DNA from: DAOTWP01 sp034435675
Lineage (GTDB): Bacteria > Chloroflexota > Anaerolineae > Aggregatilineales > Phototrophicaceae
Direction of reading: 5' to 3'
Assembly (NCBI GenBank): GCA_034435675.1
Contig: DAOTWP010000133.1
Span: 1 to 22,954, forward strand
Length of the DNA stretch: 22,954 nucleotides
A program made the translations under genes and the position numbers. Below, piece by piece: positions 14,431 through 22,954 of the stretch. Numbering within the stretch: position 1 is the stretch's first letter; the number at the start of each line of letters is the position of its first letter. The notes below the pieces were generated by a model. That model was not told the DNA's origin, searched no databases, and saw nothing but the letters and a program-made list of their open reading frames with translations.

Positions 14431-14700
14431 TCAGCGGCGCAGCCCCAGCCGTTCCAGCATTGCCCGGTAAGCGTCCGGGTCCTTTCGCGCCAGATAATTC
14501 AGGTGCCGGCGGCGCTGCCCCACCAGCTTCAGCAGTCCACGCCGGGAATGCTGGTCGTGCTTGTGGGTCTTGAGATGTTCGGTCAACTGCTGGATGCGTT
14601 TGGTCAGCAGCGCGATCTGCACCTCTGGCGATCCCGTGTCGCCTTCGTGCCGGGCATAGCCCTTGATCAGTTCAGTCTTTAGGTCTTTGTTGAGCGGCAT
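14431..14700 (-). CDS. rpsO: 30S ribosomal protein S15 (uS15)
   Basis: S15 binds the three-way junction of 16S rRNA early in 30S assembly and forms an inter-subunit bridge. The 89-residue product starts MPLNKDLKTELIKGYARHEG and carries the family signature DTGSPEVQIALLTKRI, then LTEHLKTHKHDQHSRRGLLK and the closing RRRHLNYLARKDPDAYRAML. Length is exactly normal. The frame is open further upstream, but the ATG at 14700 gives the conserved N-terminus and has AGGA about 10 nt upstream. An extended -10 promoter lies 80 nt ahead. In several bacteria S15 represses its own mRNA through a leader pseudoknot or hairpin; the 73-nt leader here was not resolved into such a fold. Confidence 0.97.
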   Translation of the reverse strand: MPLNKDLKTELIKGYARHEGDTGSPEVQIALLTKRIQQLTEHLKTHKHDQHSRRGLLKLVGQRRRHLNYLARKDPDAYRAMLERLGLRR

Positions 14701-14779
14701 AGTTCTGATGTCCTGTGTCTGATTGTCACCAAATGCGCCGGACAGAGAGGCGCAGTGGTCGTTCCGAATAAACAGCGGG

Positions 14780-14788
14780 ATTATAGCA
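14780..14788 (-). promoter_or_regulatory. Extended -10 promoter of rpsO
   Basis: TGCTATAAT on the minus strand, with predicted transcription start near 14773. The -35 region is poor. Confidence 0.6.
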
Positions 14789-14872
14789 GAGGGCTGGCAC
14801 AGCGGATAGGGGCGCATGCCGCAGGGGAAGCGCACCAGCCGATCCCCGGCACACGTCCCACAACAACCGCTT

Positions 14873-14903
14873 CCTGCCTGCGCCCAATGCAGCAGCAGGC
14901 AGG
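14873..14903. repeat. 9-bp hairpin just after the double-NYN gene
   Basis: CCTGCCTGC (14873-14881) and GCAGGCAGG (14895-14903) pair around a 13-nt loop, 2 nt after the stop of the upstream gene. It has no U tract, like several other gene ends here. Confidence 0.5.
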
Positions 14904-14905
14904 CG

Positions 14906-17047
14906 TTAGTCCCCGCGGGTTTCGCGTTCACCCGCCACCAGATTGACGGTGTGGTGGGTGCGAAACAAGCTGTACTGCCCACTGCGCCCCGGCAGAACAT
15001 TGAGCACATTTTCGGTTTCCATGATCGAAAACCACAATGCAAAGTCCCATTCCCCGCCCGGATCAGCCGCGCGCATAGTCTGCTCCGAAATCAGCACGTT
15101 CTGCTCGTACATGCCCAGCAGCAGGCGGATAAAGTGGTCGCGCTGCTGTAAGATGGTCTGGCAGATCGGGCTGTCCTGATACAGCGAAATGCCTTTGGTC
15201 TTAAAATTGCTCTGCGGGTTGGGGTACTCGTCAATCTCTGCCGCGTCGTTTTCGACCAGATATTCCACCGCCCGCTGGAAAGCCATGCCGTTATCGAACG
15301 GGCGCAGGCGCTTGTGCAGGCTGCCCAGTGGGCACCACGCAAACTGGCGGAAACTGGTGAACTGTTCGACGCTGACGATAATGCGCTGCACCATGTCTGC
15401 CGTTTCCGGCTCCTGCTGATCCAGCTCTTCCAGCCGCAGCCCCGACCACGTAATGTCGCTTTCTTCCAGCGGCACATAGCTGCTGTTGCTGTCCATCCGC
15501 ACGGTGCCGTTGAAGTCCGACGGCAGTTTGATCACCGGCACCAGGTCTTCCGGGTTATGGCGGTGCGGGATCAATTCGCGCACCAGCACGCCTTCGCGCA
15601 CCAGGGCGTCGATCCAGTGTGAACGCCACTGGTCGCTTTCGTTGCAACCAGGGCGATCCAGCTCACGATCCATCGCCAACCCTTTGAGCAGAAAGCCGTA
15701 GTTGACGTATTCCCAACCGCGCACGCGCAGGGTGTTTTCCACACGCCGCACCACGCGGTCAAGAATCAGCCGCGTCTTGTCCACGATGGGATGCGCGACG
15801 TTCAGCCCCAGCGTGCCGTTGCCGGAGATGACCCGCAGAATGCCGAGCGAAATCGCCTGGGAAACGAGGTCATTGCCGCGCGGTTCAGACACTACCGCAC
15901 CGGTATCCTGAAGCTGTTTGACAAGCTGGCGCGTGCGAATCACCTCTGATCCGATACTTTCCGCCAGCCGGTCAAACTGGACGATGACGCTCGTCCACTG
16001 TGACGGCGTGAAGCTGGCGGCATCCATGCGCTCGTCAGACACGGGCGCACTGCTCAGCGACAGGTGCGTTTGCAGGTTGGTGAAGTCTTCGATGTATTCC
16101 ACCGTAATGCTGGGGTTCTTTTCCAGCAGGCGGCTGGTGCTGCCGCGCACACCCCAGACCAGCACCGTCTTGTTGCGCGCGCGCAGGGCATTGAGCACAT
16201 CGTTGAAATCGCGATCCCCACTGGCGAGGATATACACATCGGCGGCATCGGCGTGCCCGGCATCAGACATGACATCGCGGGCGATGCGGACATCGGCGCT
16301 GTTCTTGCCCGGCAGGTTGAAGACCGGGTCAATACTCGCCAGCGCCAGCCGGCTGGGGGCTTCTTCAGCAATTTCGCGCCCGGAGGAATCGACCAGTGGC
16401 GGCAGCGCGCCGCGTTGTCCCCACGGCGCATAGGCTGCCATTTTGACCACCTGCCCATGTGCCCGCGCCTGCTTGACAAAGCGGTCAATCAAATGGTCGA
16501 GATTGACCATGAAGCCCTGCTCATTCAGGCTGATAGCAATGTTCTCAAAGTCAACGTAGACAGCGACATTCTTCGTCTGGATGCCCAGCAGCGACTCCAG
16601 CGGCTGAAAGATCACTTCGCTGGCGAATTCCGTACCCTGGAGCACGTCTTCTGTGCCCCACATGCGCACACGGGCGCTGCGGGTGGTGCGCACCCGCCGG
16701 ATCAGCGGAATCAAATCGCGGCTGGTGGTAACGAGTATTAGCTCATCCACCGGATCCGGGTCAAAGGAAAAGTAATGAAAGATGAGCATGTCCGCGAGTT
16801 TGTCGCGTTCAAGCACATCCACCGAAATCTCGTACCCGGCGTTCTGGAAGATGTTGCGCGTTTGCCGGGAGTGCACTGTCCAGTTGGCGACCGCGATTGC
16901 TTTGAGTTTTTCAACAGTGGCTAACCCGGCAGCCAGCGCCGCACCGCCACGTAAGCCCACTGCCAGTTCTTGCAGATCGACAGACAAGCCGCGCGCCTGA
17001 AAGCGTTGCAGCAAATCATCGACATCTACGACTAAATAAGCAGCCAT
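14906..17047 (-). CDS. Double-NYN (PIN-like) domain protein, probable RNase
   Basis: The product is 713 residues. NYN domains (LabA/DUF88, PIN-like fold) are metal-dependent RNases with an acidic pocket. The second NYN domain (about 158-320) is complete: VAVYVDFENI (Asp166, Asn169), KNSADVRIARDVM (Asp252) and YILASGDRDFNDVL (Asp278, Asp280). The first (about 1-155) keeps the same order in degraded form: YLVVDVDDLL (Asp8), KLADMLIFHYF (Asp86) and LVTTSRDLIPLI (Asp111), where SGD has become SRD. After about 345 comes a helical or winged-helix region (VIVQFDRLAESIG, RTRQLVKQLQDTGAVV, LVSQAISLGILRVI) reminiscent of LOTUS/OST-HTH modules that often accompany NYN. The remaining 300 residues are unrecognised. 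ATG at 17047 has AGGA 6 nt upstream. It precedes rpsO-pnp on the same strand, so a role in RNA turnover is plausible but inferred. Confidence 0.82.
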   Translation of the reverse strand: MAAYLVVDVDDLLQRFQARGLSVDLQELAVGLRGGAALAAGLATVEKLKAIAVANWTVHSRQTRNIFQNAGYEISVDVLERDKLADMLIFHYFSFDPDPVDELILVTTSRDLIPLIRRVRTTRSARVRMWGTEDVLQGTEFASEVIFQPLESLLGIQTKNVAVYVDFENIAISLNEQGFMVNLDHLIDRFVKQARAHGQVVKMAAYAPWGQRGALPPLVDSSGREIAEEAPSRLALASIDPVFNLPGKNSADVRIARDVMSDAGHADAADVYILASGDRDFNDVLNALRARNKTVLVWGVRGSTSRLLEKNPSITVEYIEDFTNLQTHLSLSSAPVSDERMDAASFTPSQWTSVIVQFDRLAESIGSEVIRTRQLVKQLQDTGAVVSEPRGNDLVSQAISLGILRVISGNGTLGLNVAHPIVDKTRLILDRVVRRVENTLRVRGWEYVNYGFLLKGLAMDRELDRPGCNESDQWRSHWIDALVREGVLVRELIPHRHNPEDLVPVIKLPSDFNGTVRMDSNSSYVPLEESDITWSGLRLEELDQQEPETADMVQRIIVSVEQFTSFRQFAWCPLGSLHKRLRPFDNGMAFQRAVEYLVENDAAEIDEYPNPQSNFKTKGISLYQDSPICQTILQQRDHFIRLLLGMYEQNVLISEQTMRAADPGGEWDFALWFSIMETENVLNVLPGRSGQYSLFRTHHTVNLVAGERETRGD

Positions 17048-17205
17048 AATCTATCCTAAAAATTCGTACCGCCCCCGTAACACAGCGCGAGCGGCAGCAG
17101 GCAATCCCGCACAATGTGCGGAAGCACAAGTTTATTTTTGCGCTTCTGGTAACAGATTGAATAAGGTCATCGCGCTAAACATTTAAAATCCGTCATAACA
17201 AGATA

Positions 17206-17234
17206 AGTCTAGCAAACGGTCTGATTGCGTTCAA
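17206..17234 (-). promoter_or_regulatory. Probable promoter of the double-NYN gene
   Basis: TTGAAC (17234-17229), a 17-nt spacer ending in TGC, then TAGACT (17211-17206) on the minus strand. It is about 160 nt before the gene's ATG. Confidence 0.5.
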
Positions 17235-17429
17235 TTGTACAATCTACATAGCCTTATGGCGGAACAAATGTACTTCTCGTCCGTCAGTTGCACCGATTGC
17301 CACCCAGCCTGTGCAGTTTTCACAACACTTCTTTCAGCTTAACGGATATTTGCACTACTGCAAATCAAGATTTTCACCAATGGGGAAGCTTTGGCTGTAT
17401 GGCAAATTACGACTGCGGCAGCCACTGCC

Positions 17430-17511
17430 ATTATACCAGCACACCCGCAGTCCCCCCTGCGCCCATCTCGAGATTATAAACCAGACACGTTAAATGTGAG
17501 TTAGAATTATA
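17430..17511 (-). promoter_or_regulatory. Three successive TATAAT boxes
   Basis: TATAAT occurs on the minus strand at 17511-17506 (GGTATAAT), 17478-17473 (TTTATAAT) and 17435-17430 (TGGTATAAT, extended). None has a good -35. They may be alternative starts for one transcript or simply AT-rich matches. Confidence 0.4.
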
Positions 17512-17580
17512 CCCTAAACGTTTAAGTTGAACATTTGAACGATCACACGGCTCGGCTCATGCTGACCTGTTGACCCGCAG

Positions 17581-17626
17581 CCTGTAGCTGAACAAGGGGG
17601 TTAACCCCTTGTTCGCAAGCTGACAG
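17581..17626 (-). terminator. Strong hairpin after proS, without U tract
   Basis: GAACAAGGGG and CCCCTTGTTC form a perfect 10-bp stem with a 5-nt loop (17590-17614). Outer AGCT/AGCT and CCTGT/ACAGG pairs extend it over 46 nt. It starts 24 nt after the proS stop. No U run follows. Confidence 0.5.
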
Positions 17627-17649
17627 GCGAGAGTCCCGTCTAAGAACGA

Positions 17650-19092
17650 TCAATAGGCTTTGGAGAAGATTGCCACTTCGCGCGCGGGGGTGCCCGTCAG
17701 AAAGCACGTCCCTTCACCGCCGGGCTGTTCCAGCGGGTAGCAGCGCAAGGTCGCGCCGGTCTCTTCTTTTACGCGGCGCTCGTCATCGTCACTGCCAGCC
17801 CACCAGCCGCGCGCCCAGCCGCCCTTTTCGACCACATCGCGCACATCGTCATAGGATTTGACATCGTGCGTGTTTGCCTCGCGGAAATCCACTGCCTGCG
17901 CCAGCAGCGACGCCTGAATCTCATCCAGCAGCGGCTGCACCTGCGCGGCGATATTCGCCTGCGTGACGACACGCTTCCCTTCTTTGCCGGGCACATCGCG
18001 GCGTGCCAGCACCGCGTTACCGCTTTCGACATCTTTGGGTCCGACTTCCAGCCGCAGAGGAACACCGCGCATTTCCCAGTCGTTGAATTTGAAACCGGGG
18101 GTCATACCTTCGCGCAAATCCACGCGCACCCGAAGCTGCGCCGCTTCCAGCGCTGCCCTGATGCGCTGCGCCGCTTCCAGCACGGCAGTCTTTTCGGCAT
18201 CGCTCTTGAAGATCGGCACGATCACCACCTGGATAGGCGCAAGGCGTGGCGGCAGCCGCAGCCCTTTGTCATCACCGTGGGTCATCACCACCGCACCGAC
18301 CATGCGCGTACTCATGCCCCACGAGGTCGTCCAGCAGTATTCCTCAGTGTTGTCCTCAGACAAATACTTGATATTGAAGGCGCGGGCAAAGTTCTGCCCC
18401 AGATTATGGCTGGTGCCGGCTTGCAGTGCCTTCGTGTCGCGCATCATCGCTTCAATCGAATAGGTGCGCAGTGCCCCGGCAAAGCGCTCAATGCTGCTCT
18501 TACGCCCCTTGACTACCGGGATTGCCGCCTCGTTGATCGCAAGGTCAGCATAGACATCGAGCATTTGCAGGGTTTCTGCCTCTGCTTCTGCCTCCGTCGC
18601 GTGGGCGGTGTGCCCTTCCTGCCACAGAAATTCGGTGGTGCGCAGAAACGGGCGGGTGCGCAGTTCCCAGCGCACAACATTCGCCCACTGGTTGATCAGC
18701 AGCGGCAGATCGCGGTAGGACTGAATCCACTGGCTGAACGACTCGCCGATGATCGTCTCCGATGTAGGACGCACGACCAGCGGTTCTTCCAGCAGCTTGC
18801 CACCCGCGTGGGTGACAACCGCCAGTTCAGGGCTGAAGCCCTCGACATGCTCTGCCTCGCGCTTGAGATAGCTCTCCGGGATGAACAGGGGGAAATAGGC
18901 ATTCTGGTGTCCGGTCGCCTTAAAGCGCTTGTCCAGCCCATTGCGAATACCTTCCCACAGTTCGTAACCGTAGGGCTTGATGATAATGCAGCCGCGCACG
19001 GGCGACTGCGCCGCCAGGTCGGCTTTGTAAACGATTTCATTGTACCACCTGGAGAAATCCTCACTTTGTGGCGTGACTGCCTGTGTTGTCAT
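17650..19092 (-). CDS. proS: Prolyl-tRNA synthetase, archaeal/eukaryotic-like type
   Basis: ProRS attaches proline to tRNA-Pro. The 480-residue length, absence of the ~180-residue editing insertion of the E. coli-type enzyme, and a C-terminal extension place it in the short ProRS class (type 3, as in Thermus and archaea). Class II motifs are visible: motif 1 region with GCIIIKPYGYELWEGI (35-50), PTSETIIG (about 113-120), motif 2 RTRPFLRTTEFLWQEGHTAHA (about 145-165) and motif 3 MTHGDDKGLRLPPRLAP (about 268-284). The anticodon-binding domain (about 285-385) is followed by the C-terminal domain, which ends FSKAY; a terminal Tyr is the rule in this class. AAGGA lies 7 nt before the ATG. It stands alone, with its own -10 box at 19135. 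Confidence 0.96.
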   Translation of the reverse strand: MTTQAVTPQSEDFSRWYNEIVYKADLAAQSPVRGCIIIKPYGYELWEGIRNGLDKRFKATGHQNAYFPLFIPESYLKREAEHVEGFSPELAVVTHAGGKLLEEPLVVRPTSETIIGESFSQWIQSYRDLPLLINQWANVVRWELRTRPFLRTTEFLWQEGHTAHATEAEAEAETLQMLDVYADLAINEAAIPVVKGRKSSIERFAGALRTYSIEAMMRDTKALQAGTSHNLGQNFARAFNIKYLSEDNTEEYCWTTSWGMSTRMVGAVVMTHGDDKGLRLPPRLAPIQVVIVPIFKSDAEKTAVLEAAQRIRAALEAAQLRVRVDLREGMTPGFKFNDWEMRGVPLRLEVGPKDVESGNAVLARRDVPGKEGKRVVTQANIAAQVQPLLDEIQASLLAQAVDFREANTHDVKSYDDVRDVVEKGGWARGWWAGSDDDERRVKEETGATLRCYPLEQPGGEGTCFLTGTPAREVAIFSKAY

Positions 19093-19569
19093 GGCAACGT
19101 CCTTAAATGCGGTTGGTCTGGTCTAAACGACGCTATTATAGCGCACGACCGCCGGGCGGCTACGGCGCAGCAGGATATCCTGATGACGGAGTCAGTAGAA
19201 GTGCTGGTGACCTGCGGTGCGCCACGCACACCCACAAAGGACTGCGTCCACCGGCTGCCACCTTATGCCGTTGTCCTTACCCGATAAGGATTGCGAAGCC
19301 ACCACTTGCACCGCCCCGCAAACACCATGCTGCTACCGACACCCCTCACGTCCGTCGCGCAGCCAACACTGCGCCGGATTCGGTTAACCGGTTAGCGGCA
19401 CGGTCGCGGGTACGCCTGTGTCAGCGTACCGCGCGTGGTGTTTGCTGTGCAAGCACATTCACGCATGATGCGGGTGTCCTCGTAAACATTGTGATCCGAA
19501 CCAGTATGGCATTTGTGATAACTGCCACAAACTGCCACTATTGGACAATACACGATTTTGGGGCGGATT
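19093..19569 (-). other. 477-bp interval upstream of proS
   Basis: No convincing gene on either strand. It holds the proS -10 box (19135-19140), a TCCTTA-CCCGA-TAAGGA hairpin (19274-19290), overlapping 10-bp palindromes CGGTTAACCG and TAACCGGTTA (19381-19394), a 7-bp hairpin GGTACGC/GCGTACC (19409-19430) and a 9-bp direct repeat AACTGCCAC at 19520 and 19530. None identifies a known element. Confidence 0.5.
19135..19140 (-). promoter_or_regulatory. -10 element of proS
   Basis: TATAAT on the minus strand inside the near-palindrome CGCTAT-T-ATAGCG, about 43 nt before the proS ATG. No clear -35. Confidence 0.5.
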
Positions 19570-20727
19570 TCAAGAGGGGTGCGGCAGCAGGCGTTTTTCC
19601 GCCGCCCGAAACAGCGGCTCCAGCCAGACTGCGCTGAACAGGCGCTGCACCCCCAGGTAGGTCTGCGGCTGCATCATCGCCAGGCGGGGCAGCCAGTACG
19701 CCAGAAAACGCCACAGCAGGGCATGATCCCAAAGCTGTTCAAAGCGGTCATCATCCCATCCGGGTTTAACATACTGTTCGCATTGTTCGCGGTAATAATC
19801 GACCATCACGCCGATGCTGATTTCTGGCAGCAGGTGCATGCGTGTCGCCTGCACAAACCCGACAAAATCGAGAACACCGGGGGCGATACCCGCCAACTGC
19901 CAGTCAAAAACCATCATGCGCCCGTCAATCTGGCGGGCAATATTGCCGGGCCAGTAGTCACCATGTACCAGCGTCATTTTCTCTTCGCGCAGCGGTTCGG
20001 CAATCCGGTCAGCAGCAGCAGCAATTGTGCGGAACAGGCTTTGATAACGCGCGTCCTGCAACCCTGGCAGGTGGGCGTTTTGTGTCAACCCCTCAACCGC
20101 CTCAACCGCCGCCTGCACAGTAGCATCGTAATCCGCCTCAAATGGGCGCGCCAGCCAGGGGAACACGAGCAGGTCTTCTCCGGCGCCCCAGAAGCGGTCA
20201 TGCAGCTTGACCAGGTTGAGCAGCGCTTCGCGGTAATCGTCAGGTTCCCAGGCGTCCATCGGGCGCATCGCGGAAACGCCTTCAATGACGATCCAGCCCT
20301 CGTAGGGATCGCCTGCAACCAGACTGGGCACGAGCATGGGCAGATGCGGCGCAAGGCGGCGATAGATGCCGTATTCTCGTTCCCCGACGGCAGTCAGCAC
20401 CCGCCCGTCCGGCGTGACGGGCGGTTCCTTAAGCAGCAGCGCCAACGAGTATTCATCGCCATCAAGCGTGACGCCAACGGACATAGCGCTGAGGGTTGTA
20501 CCGGCTTTCGTAAACGAGGAGTCGGGGACAATGCGCGGCAGCGGGCGGGGCGAAATCTCGCGCAGGCGCAGGTTGGGGGCATCCAGATGCCGCCGCAGCC
20601 CGGCAAGCAGCGCCGGACGCGAAAAGGGCCACTGCGGGGCGGGTGCCGCGTGCAGCAGCTTGAGAGCGGATTCAGGCAGTTCAGCCGTCAGTTCCGGTGG
20701 TGCGTCGTGTTTCCCAGTGCCGTCCAT
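19570..20727 (-). CDS. APH/choline-kinase-fold phosphotransferase
   Basis: The product is 385 residues with a protein-kinase-like fold of the aminoglycoside phosphotransferase family. The N-lobe contains SLALLLKEPP (Lys100, ATP binding) and VGEREYGIYRRL (Glu118). The C-lobe contains the catalytic motif LVHGDYWPGNIA (His255, Asp257, Asn262) and the metal-binding VFDWQLAG (Asp275), both intact. Such enzymes phosphorylate small hydroxylated compounds; many chromosomal members are unrelated to drug resistance, and the substrate cannot be read here. The ATG at 20727 lies 47 nt inside the preceding MazG-like gene and has no clear ribosome-binding site, so expression probably depends on translational coupling. 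About 70 residues precede the kinase fold and are unassigned. Confidence 0.85.
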   Translation of the reverse strand: MDGTGKHDAPPELTAELPESALKLLHAAPAPQWPFSRPALLAGLRRHLDAPNLRLREISPRPLPRIVPDSSFTKAGTTLSAMSVGVTLDGDEYSLALLLKEPPVTPDGRVLTAVGEREYGIYRRLAPHLPMLVPSLVAGDPYEGWIVIEGVSAMRPMDAWEPDDYREALLNLVKLHDRFWGAGEDLLVFPWLARPFEADYDATVQAAVEAVEGLTQNAHLPGLQDARYQSLFRTIAAAADRIAEPLREEKMTLVHGDYWPGNIARQIDGRMMVFDWQLAGIAPGVLDFVGFVQATRMHLLPEISIGVMVDYYREQCEQYVKPGWDDDRFEQLWDHALLWRFLAYWLPRLAMMQPQTYLGVQRLFSAVWLEPLFRAAEKRLLPHPS

Positions 20728-21007
20728 AATTCACGCTGAGCTTATCCAGGACTGCCTGCCCCAGGTCAATGCCGCTGATGCTTGCCAGTTGCAGCAGGTA
20801 GAGCATCACATCCGCCAATTCGCCCGCCAGTTCCGCGCTGTCGGCAGCCGTGTCCTGCCACTGGAAATGTTCCAGCACTTCGGCGGCTTCCAACACCAGC
20901 GACACCGCCAGATTCCTGGGTGTCTGCGGCTTGGGCGAGTCCGGGTGATACCAGCCTTTGCTTTCTACAAAGGCGTGCATCGCGGCTTCCAATGATTTAA
21001 GATCCAT
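20681..21007 (-). CDS. MazG-like nucleotide pyrophosphohydrolase
   Basis: The product is 108 residues, all alpha. It shows the metal-binding pattern of the all-alpha NTP pyrophosphatases: Glu40 and Glu43 in VLEAAEVLEHFQW, then Glu63 and Asp66 in GELADVMLYLL. The N-terminal HAFVESKGWYHPDSPKPQTP segment and the short single-domain length resemble the RS21-C6/dCTPase branch. The likely role is hydrolysis of (modified) dNTPs or NTPs to NMP and pyrophosphate, a housecleaning activity. AGAGGGGG lies just before the ATG at 21007. The 3' end overlaps the downstream kinase gene by 47 nt in another frame, suggesting co-translation. Confidence 0.88.
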   Translation of the reverse strand: MDLKSLEAAMHAFVESKGWYHPDSPKPQTPRNLAVSLVLEAAEVLEHFQWQDTAADSAELAGELADVMLYLLQLASISGIDLGQAVLDKLSVNYGRHWETRRTTGTDG

Positions 21008-21245
21008 ACGCCCCCTCTAACAGGCTGACGATTCGCCGGCACAGCGCTCAGGCATCCGCACACACCGGCACAATTCACCCAGCAGCCGTTCAATCGCCAT
21101 ACATGCAAGGATTGCTAACAGGCATACAAGTTGATCGTACACCCAAACAGCAATCCACGCTGTAGCGCTTTGGTAGGGGCAGCACGGGGCGACTGGCACC
21201 GAGAACAAACGAGCGCCATGCCAGCATGCTGTAGCCGAATGCTGT

Positions 21246-22730
<1,485 letters not shown>

Positions 22731-22954
22731 AGGCTGCGCCCACCCTTGAGCAGCAGCCCCAGCAGCACCAGTCCGTGCATCCACAGCGGTGTCTTCGCCC
22801 GGTAGTGTTTCCGGTAGAAAATCAGCATCGCCCGGTAGAACTCGAACTGTGCCCGCTGGCTCTGGCGACTCGCGGCGCGTTTCACGTGTTTCACGCTCAC
22901 CTGCGGATAGTAGAAGATTTTCCATCCCGCGTTCTTGATCCGGTAAGCCCAATC

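Larger units (their letters stand above)
17048..17649 (-). other. 600-bp gene-free, AT-richer interval with several promoter boxes
   Basis: No ORF here looks like protein. Seen in transcription order: the post-proS hairpin (17581-17626), TATAAT boxes at 17506, 17473 and 17430 (left ends), an 8-bp inverted repeat GACTGCGG/CCGCAGTC flanking the last box, a TTTGCA-GTAG-TGCAAA hairpin (17350-17365), a sigma-70-like promoter (17206-17234) and the odd palindrome CCGCACA-A-TGTGCGG (17107-17121). Base composition is lower in GC than the flanking genes. A non-coding RNA could start at one of the upstream boxes. Confidence 0.5.

Noticed and set aside
14701..15042. N-terminal extension of the rpsO frame
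   Set aside because: It would add 114 residues that S15 never has and would cross the rpsO promoter and the end of the NYN gene.
17288..17479. Small plus-strand frames upstream of the double-NYN gene
   Set aside because: No ribosome-binding site or plausible domain; His/Cys/Pro-rich product typical of chance translation.
17866..19287. A 473-codon open frame on the plus strand
   Set aside because: It is antisense to proS; composition is typical of a shadow frame in GC-rich DNA.
17048..19569. tRNA or tmRNA gene in the two large intergenic gaps
   Set aside because: I found no TPsiC-like GGTTCRAATCC motif or cloverleaf arms on either strand; a tRNAscan or covariance run would be needed to exclude divergent cases.
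19558..20739. A 393-codon open frame on the plus strand
   Set aside because: It mirrors the APH-fold kinase, which has intact catalytic motifs on the other strand.

Overview
The window reads as chromosomal housekeeping DNA from a moderately GC-rich bacterium. My best guess is a member of the Chloroflexota (Anaerolineae-like). This rests on four-domain S1 proteins in tandem, a ProRS of the archaeal/eukaryotic type ending in Tyr, a THUMP-like-tailed methyltransferase, and a GT2/sugar-transferase polysaccharide locus. The assignment is inferred from remembered family resemblance, not from a search. Every convincing gene lies on the minus strand, so the genes are read from high to low coordinates. 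I see no insertion sequence, phage gene, CRISPR array, tRNA or rRNA.

Layout in transcription order. (a) 22954-21246: the end of a family 2 glycosyltransferase overlaps a polyprenyl-phosphate sugar transferase (exopolysaccharide or capsule initiation). (b) 21007-19570: a MazG-like pyrophosphohydrolase overlaps an APH-fold kinase. (c) 19092-17650: proS. (d) 17047-14906: a large protein with two NYN (PIN-like RNase) domains, preceded by about 600 bp of promoter-rich, gene-free DNA. (e) 14700-11570: rpsO, then a long structured leader, then pnp (PNPase with an Arg/Gly-rich tail). (f) 11328-7511: a probable four-gene operon holding an AI-2E-type permease, a 78-residue acidic protein, a methyltransferase-like two-part protein and a THUMP-like methyltransferase. 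(g) 7429-5870: delta-1-pyrroline-5-carboxylate dehydrogenase. (h) 5628-5086: a phosphoribosyltransferase behind a structured leader. (i) 4864-4349: a PadR-family regulator with palindromic operators. (j) 4238-429: two S1 proteins, S21 and IF-1, closed by an intrinsic terminator. (k) 184-1: the first 61 codons of a membrane protein resembling GT39-type glycosyltransferases.

Functionally, the central 17 kb is weighted towards RNA and translation. rpsA1, rpsA2, rpsU and infA all encode 30S factors that act when mRNA is loaded. rpsO, pnp and the double-NYN protein form a plausible RNA-decay neighbourhood, and proS charges tRNA. The most striking non-coding structure is ahead of the second S1 gene. 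A perfect TTGACA-N17-TATAAT promoter is followed by a Cys-rich 33-codon ORF whose stop codon lies inside the stem of a good intrinsic terminator, all upstream of the S1 start. This is the layout expected of either translation-coupled attenuation or a free-standing ~155-nt small RNA. The least described protein is the double-NYN protein. No clear new defence or mobile system is visible.
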